A stretch of 64,000 nt of DNA from Amycolatopsis sp. WAC 01376 (GCF_003947415.1 NZ_QHKL01000002.1:744001-808000), one strand, 5' to 3'; shown: positions 19,419 to 29,841, counted from the first letter of the stretch. The notes: generated by a model from the letters alone, not told the origin. Program-made: numbers and translations.

Positions 19419-19691
19419 ATGGCCGTGACCGTGTCCATCCCGACCATCCTGCGTACGCACACCGGCGGCGAGAAGTCCGTCGAGGCGACCGGCAAGACCG
19501 TGCTCGAGGTGATCGACGACATCGAGTCCCGCCACGGCGGCCTCAAGGCCCGCCTGGTCAAGGAAGAGAAGCTGCACCGCTTCGTCAACGTCTACGTCAA
19601 CGACGAGGACGTCCGCTTCTCCGGCGGCCTCGAGGCCGAGGTCAAGGACGGCGACACCCTGACCATCCTGCCCGCCGTGGCCGGTGGCTGA
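19419..19691 (+). CDS. cysO: CysO sulfur-carrier protein
   Basis: CysO is a ubiquitin-like ThiS/MoaD-fold protein. It carries sulfur as a C-terminal thiocarboxylate and delivers it to CysM. The 90-residue product ends in the required Gly-Gly (AVAGG). The core LTILPAVAGG and VNVYVNDEDVRF segments match the family. A strong GGAGGT ribosome-binding site precedes the ATG. It lies 72 bp after mec and 3 bp before cysM. Activation needs an E1-like MoeZ enzyme that is not encoded in this window. Confidence 0.94.
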   Translation: MAVTVSIPTILRTHTGGEKSVEATGKTVLEVIDDIESRHGGLKARLVKEEKLHRFVNVYVNDEDVRFSGGLEAEVKDGDTLTILPAVAGG

Positions 19692-20645
<954 letters not shown>

Positions 20646-20660
20646 CTCTCGGTTTTCGGG

Positions 20661-20716
20661 ATGTCATGAAAGGTCGTTCAGGACGTTTTTCGTCCTGAAC
20701 GACCCTTTCATGACAT
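20661..20716. terminator. palindrome after cysM (TGAAAGGTCGTTC family)
   Basis: Arms 20,661-20,685 and 20,691-20,716 pair with one bulged base around a TTTTT loop. The arm word TCATGAAAGGTCGTTC shares the TGAANGG frame with the other palindromes. It probably terminates cysM transcription. Confidence 0.7.
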
Positions 20717-20753
20717 TTGGGGCCGACGCGCGGCCGCAACGATCGCGACTGCT

Positions 20754-20800
20754 ATGAACGGTCCGTTACTTGCAAAATTTGCAAGTAACGGACCGTTCAT
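20754..20800. repeat. palindrome, TGAACGGTCCGTT family copy 3
   Basis: Arms 20,754-20,776 and 20,778-20,800 are perfectly complementary around a central A, and the inner 46 bases match the copy at 10,278. Here it lies 30 bp upstream of the racemase gene, so two palindromes stand in tandem in one intergenic gap. Confidence 0.75.
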
Positions 20801-20830
20801 TGCATTGGCGGCGCTGGCACGATGGCGGGC

Positions 20831-21544
20831 ATGAAGGTCATCGGGCTGCTGGGCGGGATGAGCTGGGAATCGTCGGCCGAGTACTACCGGCTGGTCAACG
20901 AGCGCGTCCGTGAGCTGCGCGGCGGCTACCACTCCGCGCGCACCGTGCTGTACTCCGTGGACTTCGCCGAAATCGAAGCGATGCAGGCCGAAGGCCGCTG
21001 GGACGACGCCGGACGGGAACTGAACACGGCCGCGCGCGGCCTCGAAGCCGCCGGAGCGGACTTCGTCGTCCTCTGCACCAACACGATGCACAAGGTCGCC
21101 GACCGGCTCACGGACGGCCTGGGTATCCCGCTCCTGCACCTCGCCGACACCACGGCCGCCGCGATCAAGGCAGGCGACATCAAAAGGGTCGGACTCCTGG
21201 GCACCGGTTTCACCATGGCCCAGCCGTTCTACCGCGAACGTCTCGCCGCGCACGGCCTCGACGTGCTCGTCCCGGAGGAGAAAGACCGCGAGACGGTGCA
21301 CCGGGTCATCTACGACGAACTCGTCCACGGCGTCGTCACCGAGGGCTCCCGCGAGCGGTACCGCGAGGTCATCGCGAGGCTCGTCGAGGCGGGCGCGGAA
21401 GGCGTCATCTACGGGTGCACCGAGATCGAGCTCCTCGTCGGCCCGGAAGACAGCCCGGTGCCCACCTTCCCGACCACGAGGCTGCACGCCGAAGCGGCCG
21501 TGGATCACGCGCTGGGCAAGGCCTCACTCCCTCCCGCGGTGTGA
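20831..21544 (+). CDS. aspartate/glutamate racemase-family protein (YgeA-like)
   Basis: The 237-residue product has the two catalytic cysteines of the PLP-independent racemase family: Cys82 in LCTNTMHK and Cys196 in IYGCTEIELL. The start MKVIGLLGGMSWESS is typical of the broad-specificity amino acid racemase YgeA. It probably racemises an acidic or other amino acid. It is distinct from the cell-wall MurI encoded at 23.1 kb. The ATG at 20,831 begins the fold exactly, with CACGAT 7 nt upstream; an ATG at 20,822 is an alternative. The 3' end overlaps the convergent N-acetyltransferase gene by 40 bp. Confidence 0.88.
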   Translation: MKVIGLLGGMSWESSAEYYRLVNERVRELRGGYHSARTVLYSVDFAEIEAMQAEGRWDDAGRELNTAARGLEAAGADFVVLCTNTMHKVADRLTDGLGIPLLHLADTTAAAIKAGDIKRVGLLGTGFTMAQPFYRERLAAHGLDVLVPEEKDRETVHRVIYDELVHGVVTEGSRERYREVIARLVEAGAEGVIYGCTEIELLVGPEDSPVPTFPTTRLHAEAAVDHALGKASLPPAV

Positions 21545-22377
21545 CGCTCGTGCTGGGAGACGGCCTGCCGCCACAGCCTGTCCTGTTCTTCACCGGTGAA
21601 ACCGGCGCGAGGCACGCCGAAGACGTCCTCGATCGCCGTCCACCACTCGGCCGGTGACTCCAGCACCGTCTTGCCGCCCGGCAGACCGCTCAAGGTCAGC
21701 GCGCGCAGCGAATCCACGCCCTCGGCGTCGCGCCGCTGCAGCACCAGCGTGCGGACGAAGCCGGACTCCGCGGACGTGGACAGCTCGACGTGCTTTTCGG
21801 CGAAGTCCGCCATCACGGCCGCCTCCGGCGCGAAATCCATCCCGACGAAACTGCCCTGCGGATCGTGGTCGAAGCGCCAGCCGCCGGGCGTGACGTCCGA
21901 AGCCCGTATGCGGAACACCAGCGAGCCCTGTTTGTACTCGCCTTCACGCAGCGGGAGCGGCTCGTGGATGCCGTCCCCGAGCCCCACGTCGACCAGCCAG
22001 CCGACCTCGGGAGTCTCCGGCAGCCCGGTCACCGTCAGGGCCAGGTGGTTGAGGTGGATCCCGGCGGGATCGCCAGGGAGCTGCGCGCCGCTCGGATGCC
22101 GGGTGACCTGGTAACCGAGCGCCCGCAGCAGCGCCGAGAACGCGCCGTTGAGGTGATAGCAGTAGCCGCCGCGACCGGCGACGATCCGGCTGAACGACAC
22201 CGCGGGATCCAGCGAGGTCACCCGGCCGAGCTGGACCTCGAAATCCTCGTACGGCACCCGCTCCACATGCGCCGCGTGGAGCCGGAAAAGCGCGTCGAGG
22301 CTCGGCGGCTCGTGCTCGAGGCCGAGTCGCGTGAGGTAGGCGGGCACGTCGACGTGCTCGGAAGAAGAAGTCCCCAT
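21505..22377 (-). CDS. nat: arylamine N-acetyltransferase
   Basis: NAT enzymes transfer acetyl groups from acetyl-CoA to arylamines and hydrazines through a Cys-His-Asp triad. Here the triad is Cys73 in RGGYCYHLNGAF, His111 in HLNHLALTV and Asp130 in WLVDVGLG. The 290-residue length is normal. The family also includes amide synthases that close ansamycin macrolactams, but no polyketide genes are in view, so the simple acetyltransferase is favoured. TACCGT lies 7 nt before the ATG. The gene and the racemase gene are absent from the matching mycobacterial block and look like an insertion. Confidence 0.9.
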   Translation of the reverse strand: MGTSSSEHVDVPAYLTRLGLEHEPPSLDALFRLHAAHVERVPYEDFEVQLGRVTSLDPAVSFSRIVAGRGGYCYHLNGAFSALLRALGYQVTRHPSGAQLPGDPAGIHLNHLALTVTGLPETPEVGWLVDVGLGDGIHEPLPLREGEYKQGSLVFRIRASDVTPGGWRFDHDPQGSFVGMDFAPEAAVMADFAEKHVELSTSAESGFVRTLVLQRRDAEGVDSLRALTLSGLPGGKTVLESPAEWWTAIEDVFGVPRAGFTGEEQDRLWRQAVSQHERHTAGGSEALPSA

Positions 22378-22384
22378 GTGATCG

Positions 22385-22390
22385 ACGGTA
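22385..22390 (-). promoter_or_regulatory. -10 box of leaderless promoter for nat
   Basis: TACCGT on the minus strand, 7 nt, then ATG. This is the same hexamer as for the genes at 324, 1113 and 29,834. Confidence 0.55.
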
Positions 22391-22447
22391 GCGGCCCCCA
22401 CCGACAATTCAGGGTTCTCACGGAGGCGATCCCGCCGGTCGCCGTCG

Positions 22448-22453
22448 TAGCCT
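22448..22453 (+). promoter_or_regulatory. -10 box of leaderless promoter for the rhomboid operon
   Basis: TAGCCT is followed by 6 nt and GTG at 22,460. GGGGAG immediately before the codon could also act as a ribosome-binding site, but the spacing is too short. Confidence 0.45.
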
Positions 22454-22459
22454 GGGGAG

Positions 22460-23125
22460 GTGACCCCTTTGCCTCCCCAGCCGGTCCCGGCGAGCGAGCC
22501 CGGTACGGACCCGGCCAAACGCGTCCTGCCGCCGAACCCGAAGGCCGCCGCGATCGTCGCGCTGGCCTTCACCGCGCTCCTCTACCTGGTCGAACTGGTC
22601 GACGTCGTGCTGCCCGCCGACCTCGACCAGAGCGGCGGAATCGTCGCCCGCGAGGTCTCCGATCTCGACGGCGTGATCTGGGCGCCGTTGCTGCACGCGG
22701 GCTGGGGGCATCTGTTCTCCAACACCGTCCCGGTGCTGGTGTTCGCCTTCCTCGCGATGTCCGCGGGCATCGGCCGGTGGGTGCTGGTCACCGCGATCAT
22801 CTGGGTGCTCTCCGGCGTCGGCGTCTGGCTGATCGCGCCGAGTGGCACGGTGACCGTCGGCGCCTCGGGCGTCGCCTTCGGCTGGCTCGCGTTCCTGCTG
22901 GTCCGGGGCATTTTCAATCGTGCTGTCGGGCAGATCCTGGTGGCCGTGGTGCTGCTGGGCATCTGGAGCGGGATGCTCTGGGGCCTGCTTCCGGGTACGC
23001 CGAACGTCTCCTGGCAGGGCCACCTGTTCGGCGCGCTGTCCGGGGTCTTCGCGGCCTGGGTGATGGCGCGGATGGACAGGTCCCAAGCCAGGAAGGCGAC
23101 CGGTCCCGGTAGCCTCGCCGGGTGA
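22460..23125 (+). CDS. rhomboid-family intramembrane serine protease
   Basis: This 221-residue membrane protein has the rhomboid catalytic dyad: Ser136 in GASG (134-137) and His188 in WQGHLFG. It also has the HLFSN motif at 84-88 that lines the active site. About six helices are predicted. Rhomboids cleave membrane proteins within or near their transmembrane segments; the substrate is unknown. The stop overlaps the murI start by 4 bp. The order rhomboid, murI, metallo-beta-lactamase, rph, rdgB equals Rv1337-Rv1341. Confidence 0.9.
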   Translation: MTPLPPQPVPASEPGTDPAKRVLPPNPKAAAIVALAFTALLYLVELVDVVLPADLDQSGGIVAREVSDLDGVIWAPLLHAGWGHLFSNTVPVLVFAFLAMSAGIGRWVLVTAIIWVLSGVGVWLIAPSGTVTVGASGVAFGWLAFLLVRGIFNRAVGQILVAVVLLGIWSGMLWGLLPGTPNVSWQGHLFGALSGVFAAWVMARMDRSQARKATGPGSLAG

Positions 23126-23928
23126 CCAAGCCGAGCGCCGACGCCCCGATCGGCGTCTTCGATTCCGGAGTGGGCGGGCTCACCGTCGCCAGGGCGATCC
23201 TGGAGCAGCTGCCCGGTGAGCAGTTGCGCTACGTCGGCGACACCGCCCGCAACCCGTACGGTCCGCTTCCCATCGCGACGGCTCGCCAGTACGCGCTGGA
23301 AGCGCTGGACGACATCGTCGACGGCGGGGTGAAGGCGCTGGTCATCGCCTGCAACACAGCTTCCGCAGCCTGCCTTCGCGACGCGAGGGAGCGCTACGAC
23401 GTCCCCGTGATCGAGGTCGTCCTCCCGGCCGCGCGGCGGGCCGTTTCCGCCACGCGCTCCGGCCGCATCGGCGTGATCGGCACCGAGGGCACCGTCCGGT
23501 CCCGCGCCTACGACGACGCCTTCAACGCCGCACAGGACGTCGAGATCACCAGCGTCGCGTGCCCGCGGTTCGTGGACTTCGTCGAACGCGGGATCACCAC
23601 CGGGCGCCAGGTGCTGGGACTCGCGCAGGGCTATCTGGAACCACTGCTGGACGCGCAGGTCGACACGCTGGTCATGGGCTGCACGCACTACCCGTTGCTG
23701 TCCGGGGTGCTGCAGATCGTCATGGGCCAGGACGTCACGCTGGTGTCCAGCGCCGAGGAAACCGCGCGTGACCTCGTGCGCGTCCTCACCGAGGCCGATC
23801 TCCTGGCCGAGCGCGACACCCCGCCGCGGCACGAGTTCGTCGCCACCGGATCCGCCGAGCCGTTCACGAGGCTCGCTCAGCGGTTCATGGGTTTCGCTCC
23901 GGGTGTGCTGGCTCCCACCAGCGCATAA
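23122..23928 (+). CDS. murI: glutamate racemase
   Basis: MurI makes D-glutamate for peptidoglycan. The 268-residue protein has both catalytic cysteines, Cys77 in [10 protein letters not shown] and Cys187 in MGCTHYPLL, and the N-terminal [13 protein letters not shown] signature. GTG at 23,122 overlaps the rhomboid stop, so the two are coupled. A leaderless promoter for the next gene follows 18 bp after the stop codon. Confidence 0.95.
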   Translation: MTKPSADAPIGVFDSGVGGLTVARAILEQLPGEQLRYVGDTARNPYGPLPIATARQYALEALDDIVDGGVKALVIACNTASAACLRDARERYDVPVIEVVLPAARRAVSATRSGRIGVIGTEGTVRSRAYDDAFNAAQDVEITSVACPRFVDFVERGITTGRQVLGLAQGYLEPLLDAQVDTLVMGCTHYPLLSGVLQIVMGQDVTLVSSAEETARDLVRVLTEADLLAERDTPPRHEFVATGSAEPFTRLAQRFMGFAPGVLAPTSA

Positions 23929-23946
23929 AAACGCCGATTCCGTGCT

Positions 23947-23952
23947 TAAGGT
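23947..23952 (+). promoter_or_regulatory. -10 box of leaderless promoter for the MBL gene
   Basis: TAAGGT, 6 nt, then GTG at 23,959. There is no ribosome-binding site in the short gap. Confidence 0.5.
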
Positions 23953-23958
23953 GTCACA

Positions 23959-24726
23959 GTGCGTCTCACGATCCTCGGCTGCTCCGGCAGCATCCCCGGG
24001 CCCAACGCCGCCGCGTCCGGCTATCTGATCGAGGCGGACGGGTTCGTCCTGGGGCTCGAACTCGGCAACGGGACGCTCGCCAGGTTGCAGGCCCTGCGCG
24101 ACCCGTTCGACCTGGACGCGCTGATCCTTTCGCACCTTCACCCCGATCACTGCGCCGACGTCAGCGCGCTCACCGTGTTGCGGCGCTACCACCCCGAGCT
24201 GCCGTATCCGGCGAGGCCGCGACGGCTGCCGGTGTACGGGCCCTCGGACGTGCACGAGCGGCTCGCCCACGCTTACGCGGCGAACGAGGCTGAGCGGGCG
24301 ACCACCGATCTCTCCGACGTCTTCTCCTTCGACATCCTGCGGGAAGACACCATGGAGATCGGGCCGTTCGAGGTCACCGCGGTCCCGGTCGACCATCCGA
24401 CCCCGGCGTTCGGCCTGCGCGTTTCGCACGGCGGCAAAACCCTCGCCTACACCGGTGACACCGGCGTCTGCGACACCCTGACCGACCTCGCCGGCGGCGC
24501 CGACGTCCTGCTGTCCGAAGCGTCTTGGACCGACTCGCCCGACCGGCCTCCCGGCGTCCACCTGTCCGGCAAGGAAGCGGGAGAGCTGGGCCGCAAGGCG
24601 GGGGTGGGGCGCTTGCTGCTCACCCACGTCGCGCCCTGGACCGACCGCGACGCCGTCCTCGCCGAGGCGGCCGTCGCGTTCCCCGAGGCCGAGCTGGTCG
24701 AGCAGGGCGCCGTCTACGACCTCTGA
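23959..24726 (+). CDS. metallo-beta-lactamase-fold hydrolase (Rv1339-like)
   Basis: The 255-residue protein has the metal motif HLHPDHCAD (His59, His61, Asp63, His64), the opening [17 protein letters not shown] and later [11 protein letters not shown] and YTGDTG. This pattern matches the mycobacterial Rv1339 family, reported as an atypical class II cyclic-nucleotide phosphodiesterase related to RNase Z. The conserved position between murI and rph supports the match. The activity here, whether cAMP turnover or another phosphodiester, is inferred from family knowledge only. Confidence 0.85.
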   Translation: MRLTILGCSGSIPGPNAAASGYLIEADGFVLGLELGNGTLARLQALRDPFDLDALILSHLHPDHCADVSALTVLRRYHPELPYPARPRRLPVYGPSDVHERLAHAYAANEAERATTDLSDVFSFDILREDTMEIGPFEVTAVPVDHPTPAFGLRVSHGGKTLAYTGDTGVCDTLTDLAGGADVLLSEASWTDSPDRPPGVHLSGKEAGELGRKAGVGRLLLTHVAPWTDRDAVLAEAAVAFPEAELVEQGAVYDL

Positions 24727-24736
24727 CACGGGGTTC

Positions 24737-24742
24737 TAGAGT
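24737..24742 (+). promoter_or_regulatory. -10 box of leaderless promoter for rph
   Basis: TAGAGT is followed by exactly 7 nt and GTG at 24,750, which decides between the two in-frame GTG codons at 24,741 and 24,750. Confidence 0.55.
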
Positions 24743-24749
24743 GGCGGCC

Positions 24750-25526
24750 GTGGCGAGAAAAGACGGCAGGAACGACGACCAGCTTCGCGACATCAAGATC
24801 ACCCGCGGCTTCCAGCGGTGGCCCGCGGGCTCGGTGATGATCGAGTTCGGCGACACCAGGGTGCTGTGCGCGGCGAGCGTCACCGAAGGCGTCCCGCGCT
24901 GGCGGGCAGGCTCCGGCCTCGGCTGGGTCACCGCCGAGTACGCGATGCTGCCGTCGGCGACCAACACCCGCAGCGATCGCGAATCCATCAAGGGCCGCGT
25001 CGGCGGCCGCACGCACGAGATCTCCCGGCTGATCGGCCGGTCCCTGCGCGCCTGCATCGACCTGGCGGCGCTGGGGGAGAACACGATCGTCATCGACTGC
25101 GACGTCATCCAGGCCGACGGCGGCACCCGCACGGCCGCGGTGACCGGTGGCTACGTCGCTCTCGCCGACGCCGTCACCTGGCTCGGCGCGGCGGGCCGCC
25201 TCGCCGACCCGCAGCCGCTTTCGGCTTCGGTCGCGGCGGTGAGCGTGGGCGTCGTCGATGGCCGTGTGCGCCTCGACCTGCCGTACGAAGAGGACTCGCG
25301 CGCGGAGGTCGACATGAACGTCGTCGCCACCGACGCGGGCACCATGATCGAGGTGCAGGGCACCGGTGAGGGCGCCACCTTCGCGCGGTCCACTTTGGAC
25401 ACGATGCTGGACATGGCGCTCGCGGGCTGCGAAGAGCTGACCCGCCTCCAGACCGAAGCCCTCGCGTTGCCGTATCCCGGCGAGCTTCCCGAGCCGCGCC
25501 CGGACAAGAAGAAGGGCGCGAAGTGA
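24750..25526 (+). CDS. rph: ribonuclease PH
   Basis: RNase PH trims tRNA 3' ends by phosphorolysis. The 258-residue protein has the family motifs [40 protein letters not shown] (broken here; Arg-rich phosphate site near 73-98) and [17 protein letters not shown]. Length is normal. The start at 24,750 matches homologues beginning about nine residues before the LRDIKI segment. Its stop overlaps the rdgB start by 4 bp, so RNA processing and nucleotide-pool cleaning genes are cotranscribed, as in mycobacteria. Confidence 0.95.
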   Translation: MARKDGRNDDQLRDIKITRGFQRWPAGSVMIEFGDTRVLCAASVTEGVPRWRAGSGLGWVTAEYAMLPSATNTRSDRESIKGRVGGRTHEISRLIGRSLRACIDLAALGENTIVIDCDVIQADGGTRTAAVTGGYVALADAVTWLGAAGRLADPQPLSASVAAVSVGVVDGRVRLDLPYEEDSRAEVDMNVVATDAGTMIEVQGTGEGATFARSTLDTMLDMALAGCEELTRLQTEALALPYPGELPEPRPDKKKGAK

Positions 25527-26128
25527 CCAAGCTGCTTCTCGCCACCCGCAACGCGAAGAAGCTCGGCGAACTCCGGCGCATCCTTGTGGCGGAGGGGATC
25601 GAGGGCATCGAGGTCATCGGACTCGCCGACGTCCCCGAGTTCCCCGAAGCGCCCGAAACCGCTCCGGACTTCGAAGGCAACGCGCTCGCGAAGGCGCAGG
25701 ACGCGGCGGCCGCGACCGGTCTCCCGGCCATCGCCGACGACTCCGGCATCTCCGTCGACGCGCTCAACGGCATGCCGGGCGTGCTCTCGGCCCGCTGGTC
25801 GGGCAAACACGGTGACGACGAGGCGAACCTGGACCTCGTGCTGGCGCAGCTGTCCGACACCCCCGACGAACGTATGGGCGCCGCTTTCGTCTGCGCGGCC
25901 GCGCTCGTCGTCCCCGGTGGCGACGAAACCGTGGTGCGCGGGGAATGGCGCGGCTCGCTGATCCGGGAACGCCGTGGCGCCAACGGATTCGGCTACGACC
26001 CGATCTTCGTTCCCGAGGGTGAGACGCGGACTTCGGCGGAGCTGGAACCGTCCGAAAAGGACGCGTCTTCGCATCGGGGGAAGGCGTTGCGGGCGTTGGT
26101 GGGAGAGTTGCGGAAGCTGGCCGGTTGA
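25523..26128 (+). CDS. rdgB: XTP/dITP diphosphatase (HAM1 family)
   Basis: RdgB hydrolyses dITP, dXTP and ITP to monophosphates and keeps deaminated purines out of nucleic acids. The 201-residue product has the family signatures [44 protein letters not shown] and [13 protein letters not shown] at 25,523 overlaps the rph stop. It is the last gene of the conserved rhomboid-to-rdgB block; a long palindrome follows before the convergent NACHT gene. Confidence 0.94.
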   Translation: MTKLLLATRNAKKLGELRRILVAEGIEGIEVIGLADVPEFPEAPETAPDFEGNALAKAQDAAAATGLPAIADDSGISVDALNGMPGVLSARWSGKHGDDEANLDLVLAQLSDTPDERMGAAFVCAAALVVPGGDETVVRGEWRGSLIRERRGANGFGYDPIFVPEGETRTSAELEPSEKDASSHRGKALRALVGELRKLAG

Positions 26129-26131
26129 GGT

Positions 26132-26180
26132 GGTCGTGAGTGGCGTTTCGGGGTTAGAACCCGAAACGCCACTCACGACC
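26132..26180. terminator. palindrome between rdgB and the NACHT gene (GTGAGTGGCG family)
   Basis: Arms of about 21 bp (26,132-26,152 and 26,160-26,180) are complementary apart from one extra G near the loop. The word CGTGAGTGGCGTTTCG recurs at 49,911-49,953. It lies between convergent stop codons. Confidence 0.75.
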
Positions 26181-26181
26181 G

Positions 26182-29100
26182 TCAGCGGATTATCTTCACG
26201 TTGGGACCGAGTTCGTCCAGTCCGGTTATGCGGGATTCCGGTCGTGCGAAGAGACTGATGTCGAGACCCGTCAACGCCCGGACGTCAACCGCGTCCGGGC
26301 CGGGAGCGGCCCAGATAAAGACGCTCTTCAGCGTTGGGTGCGCGGCGAGCGGAGCGAGGTCGTCCAGCGCGCACTTCACGAGTTGGAGCGATTTCAGTGG
26401 AAGATCGGCCACCGGGATCAAATCCGTCATGTCGGCTGCCGTCGCCGAAAGGAACGTCAGGCCGGGGAACTTCTCGGCGATCAACTGTGCGGTGATTCCG
26501 GTCCTCAGGCTGCTGCCCAGGCTCAGCATGTCGATTCCGGGCATCGGTGGTGTGGCGGCCAGCGCGCGGCGGGTACATTCCGAGATGCTCAGTCCGGCCA
26601 GTGAAGTCATCGCAGCGAGAGCCGCGAGACTGGTGACCGATTGCAGGCAATCGAGCGACAGGTCTCGTACGTGTGCCAGGCGGCCGAATGCTTCCAAACC
26701 GCGCCAGGGCGAGGCCCGGAAGATGGTTAACTCTTCGAGCGACTCCAAGGATTTCAGGCCTTGCAGACCGGTGTACTTTTTGGCGAAGTACAGGCTGACT
26801 TTCCTCAGCGTCGGATGGTCGGCCAGGGAGGTCAAGTCCACGACGGAGTTCTCGTCGAAGTGTAGGCTGAGCTCCTGGAGCTCGGGCATGCCCTCGATCA
26901 GGTCGAGGCCATACACTTCTTCGGAGGGGCTGACGGACAAGGCGTCAAGATGGCGAAGCCGTCCCGTATAGGGCAGCAGCCTGCTGGCGTTGACCTCGAA
27001 CTTGCCGTTCCATAAAGGGGAATCGGCCAGTACTTCATCAGCGAAGCGTTCCGGATCGAAGTATTGCCACGCCTCGCTGAGCTGATTTTGGACCTTCTCC
27101 CGAGGATCCTGGGCGTAGCCGCGCAGAAGCTGCAGAGCATCGTCGCCCGCGGTGAGTGTCGCAGCCCGGACGGTCGCGGCAGCGGCCGCCTCGCTGAGCT
27201 CGCCGGTGGTTTCCGGGAGATAGCGCAAAAGTCTGGGACCGACAGACGCGAGAGACTGGGTTTCGCGAAGGTCTCTCGGCGGGACGAGATGCTCTCGGAT
27301 GACATGTTCGACGCGTTCGATCACGGCCGGATCGATGTTGCTGACCGTCTCTAGACAGGCCGCCGCGAGCAACCGCAAGCGACGGGTGTACCGCTGCTCG
27401 GAGTCGGCGCGATCGAGGATCTCGGTCAGCAGCTTGTCGGCCTGATGGTGTTTGGCGTGACCACAGGCCATGATCACGGTCTCTCGCCAGGTGTCCCGAT
27501 GCGCGTTCGCAATCAGGGTGTCCAGATAGCGTGCCTCGGTGGCTTCGCTCGCAGCGAGGAATTCCTGGAAGGTCCGGTGCACGAAGTCCACCCGGCCGCT
27601 CACCGGCTCCCGCAGCACGCCGCTGCGTTCGAGGAGGTGGCTCAGTACCTCTTCTGCGCCGTGGTCGACGTGTGGTATCCAGCGCAGCCGATAGGCGATG
27701 TGCTCCAGGACTTCGTCCTTCGGCAGTTCGACTTTGCCACTGGAAGTGAGCCGCCAGGCGAGATGCCCGAGCAGGATCAGTTTCTGCTGCTCGGTGAGCA
27801 GGACGGTGATGCTGCGCGCGGTGTCGCGCAGGTGCAGCAGCATCGACAAGGCCTTGCGGTACAGATCCATCCGGTCACGCGGCAGTTCCGAGCGGTGCGC
27901 CCAGTTCAACGCACACAACATCGAGCAGAGCAACGGACTCGAAGCCAGCGTGCGCAGATGTGGGCGATTGTTGAGCTGGCTCAGCAGCCGTCGCCGAGCA
28001 CCGTCGAGATCCTCTTCCGGGCGGACCGAAACGGCCGCCTCGTGCCATTTGTCGACGAGGGCGTGGATGTCGGCGGGACTCATCGGTTCCAGCAGAACGG
28101 AACCGAAGCCTTCCTGGTAGAGCCACCGCTGGTCCGCGGCCGCGCTCCGCGAGGTGACGACGAAACGGGCCTCCGGATACGTCAACCCGAGTTCCTGGAG
28201 CCAATCCTTGACCTTCCGGCGGCGGGGAGGCTCGACCTCATCGACGCCGTCGACCAGGATCATCGCCTTTCCGCTTCGCAGCACACGGTCCGCCCAGTTG
28301 GCGGGTGCCCGTCCGGCGAGCGTGGGGGCGGCGTGGGCCACGAAGTGCTCGGCGCCGGGGAGCTCGCCGGTGGTGAAGCTCCGCAGCCGGATCGGGAACG
28401 GGACGAATCCGTTCCAGCACGACAGCTTCCCGGTGAATCGGCTGCCCGCGGCGCTGATCGCGAGCCAATTCAGCAGGGTGGTCTTGCCGGAACCCGCCTC
28501 GCCGCGCACCAGTGTCCGCTGCTCTTCACCGATCGCGCTCTCCGCCCGCATCGTCGTGCCGTCGCGGCGACCAGGGTGCTTTTCGAACCAGTTCTCCGGC
28601 CGGTCGTCACTGTGCGAGCTTTCGGAGGAGACCGAAAGGCTGAGGTAGGCGACTGTCAGCTGCAGGGTCGGCTGGTCGTCCTTGGTCAGCCCGAGCAGGT
28701 CGAGCCTGTCCAGTTTCCGGGAGAGCAGGCTCAGGTACTCCGCCTTGAACTCCTCGTCATGGTTGGTCCCGGCCGGTGCGGTGAGGCTCGTTTTCGGGAT
28801 CCGCGCGAGGAGTTGGTCCAGCTGGTCCGACTGCCGGGACAGACGTCCCAAGATCTCGGCGAGCGTTGCCGGCTGGAACGACGGTAGGTGCCGCACCACC
28901 ATCACGAGGTGGCGGCACGCCTGATCCAGCGCCAGTTCGTACAGATCCGCCGCCCGCTCGGCGAGCAGGGCCGAGCGGGCGGGAAACTGTTCGCGGACGC
29001 GCCGGGCCAGGAGTTCCGGGTCGGCGTCATCCGCCAAGAGGGCTTCATCGGAGAGATCGACCTTGCCGAGGGTGTCCTCGACAGCGAGGAACGCCGCGGT

Positions 29101-29355
29101 GATCTCGTTCTCGGGCAGTGTCGAGAACCGTGCGGCGAGAACCGGCTTCAGCTCCTCGGCCACCTGCAGGCCGATCGTCTCCACCAGGTTCTCGAGCTTG
29201 CGTTTTTCCAGCGGCCCTTTGAGTTCGTCGGTCGCCAGTTCGGCGAGGCTCGACTCGCGCTCGGTCTTCTTCCGCCGTCGCTGCAACCACGACTTCGCCG
29301 CGTGCGTGGCGATACTGCCGCCCAGTTTGAGTGCGGGTCCCTCCAGCCCCGTCAT
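26182..29355 (-). CDS. NACHT-domain NTPase with C-terminal leucine-rich repeats (bacterial NLR-like)
   Basis: The 1,057-residue protein has three parts. A helical N-terminal region covers about 1-270. A NACHT NTPase follows, with Walker A GEAGSGKT (285-292), Walker B ILVDGVDE (366-373) and a sensor FVVTSRS (398-404). A leucine-rich repeat region covers about 790-1040 (LxxLxLxxxxxxxLxxL spacing). This is the layout of animal NLRs and of bacterial NACHT proteins shown in other bacteria to block phages. The N-terminal helical part resembles NNH-type modules and has no recognisable nuclease or protease, so the effector output is unclear. It starts 2 bp after the bcp stop, indicating cotranscription. 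A role in defence is inference. Confidence 0.88.
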   Translation of the reverse strand: MTGLEGPALKLGGSIATHAAKSWLQRRRKKTERESSLAELATDELKGPLEKRKLENLVETIGLQVAEELKPVLAARFSTLPENEITAAFLAVEDTLGKVDLSDEALLADDADPELLARRVREQFPARSALLAERAADLYELALDQACRHLVMVVRHLPSFQPATLAEILGRLSRQSDQLDQLLARIPKTSLTAPAGTNHDEEFKAEYLSLLSRKLDRLDLLGLTKDDQPTLQLTVAYLSLSVSSESSHSDDRPENWFEKHPGRRDGTTMRAESAIGEEQRTLVRGEAGSGKTTLLNWLAISAAGSRFTGKLSCWNGFVPFPIRLRSFTTGELPGAEHFVAHAAPTLAGRAPANWADRVLRSGKAMILVDGVDEVEPPRRRKVKDWLQELGLTYPEARFVVTSRSAAADQRWLYQEGFGSVLLEPMSPADIHALVDKWHEAAVSVRPEEDLDGARRRLLSQLNNRPHLRTLASSPLLCSMLCALNWAHRSELPRDRMDLYRKALSMLLHLRDTARSITVLLTEQQKLILLGHLAWRLTSSGKVELPKDEVLEHIAYRLRWIPHVDHGAEEVLSHLLERSGVLREPVSGRVDFVHRTFQEFLAASEATEARYLDTLIANAHRDTWRETVIMACGHAKHHQADKLLTEILDRADSEQRYTRRLRLLAAACLETVSNIDPAVIERVEHVIREHLVPPRDLRETQSLASVGPRLLRYLPETTGELSEAAAAATVRAATLTAGDDALQLLRGYAQDPREKVQNQLSEAWQYFDPERFADEVLADSPLWNGKFEVNASRLLPYTGRLRHLDALSVSPSEEVYGLDLIEGMPELQELSLHFDENSVVDLTSLADHPTLRKVSLYFAKKYTGLQGLKSLESLEELTIFRASPWRGLEAFGRLAHVRDLSLDCLQSVTSLAALAAMTSLAGLSISECTRRALAATPPMPGIDMLSLGSSLRTGITAQLIAEKFPGLTFLSATAADMTDLIPVADLPLKSLQLVKCALDDLAPLAAHPTLKSVFIWAAPGPDAVDVRALTGLDISLFARPESRITGLDELGPNVKIIR

Positions 29356-29357
29356 CG

Positions 29358-29834
29358 TCAGGACGCCAGGGAAAGGTCCCGGAGAAGCTTCGCGACGTGC
29401 CCCGTCGCGCGCACGTTGTACTGCGCCACGGCGATCTTGCCCTCGGGGTCGACGACGAACGTCGAGCGGATGACGCCTTCGTAGACCTTGCCGTAGTTCT
29501 TCTTCTCACCGAAGGCGCTGTATGCCTTCAGGACGGTCTTCTCCGTGTCGGACAGCAGCGGGAAGGTCAGCCCTTCCGCCTCGACGAACTTCGCGAGCTT
29601 CGCGGGCTTGTCCGGCGAGATGCCGAGCACGCGGTAACCGGCGTCGTTGAGCTGCGCGAGGCTGTCCCGGAAGTCGCACGCCTGCTTCGTGCAGCCCGGC
29701 GTGCCGGCGCTCGGGTAGAAGTACACGACGACCGATTCGCCGCGGAAGTCGCTGAGCTTGACGTCGTTGCCCTCACTGTCGGGGAGGGTGAAGTCGGGCG
29801 CTTTGTCGCCGGGGGAGAGTCGCTGCTCGGTCAT
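29358..29834 (-). CDS. bcp: Bcp/PrxQ-type peroxiredoxin
   Basis: Bcp reduces hydrogen peroxide and organic peroxides. The 158-residue protein has the peroxidatic Cys48 in the PSAGTPGCTKQACDFRD motif and the resolving-type Cys53 five residues later. The ATG at 29,834 is preferred to the earlier 29,843 start because TACCGT lies 7 nt upstream and the domain starts there (MTEQRLSPGDKAPDF). The NACHT-LRR gene begins 2 bp downstream, so both are likely on one mRNA. A housekeeping peroxidase leading a STAND gene is unusual. Confidence 0.92.
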   Translation of the reverse strand: MTEQRLSPGDKAPDFTLPDSEGNDVKLSDFRGESVVVYFYPSAGTPGCTKQACDFRDSLAQLNDAGYRVLGISPDKPAKLAKFVEAEGLTFPLLSDTEKTVLKAYSAFGEKKNYGKVYEGVIRSTFVVDPEGKIAVAQYNVRATGHVAKLLRDLSLAS

Positions 29835-29841
29835 GACGCAC

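Noticed and set aside
26182..29355. A multi-gene defence island around the NACHT gene
   Set aside because: No restriction, toxin-antitoxin or CBASS gene was found around it; only the bcp link is visible.
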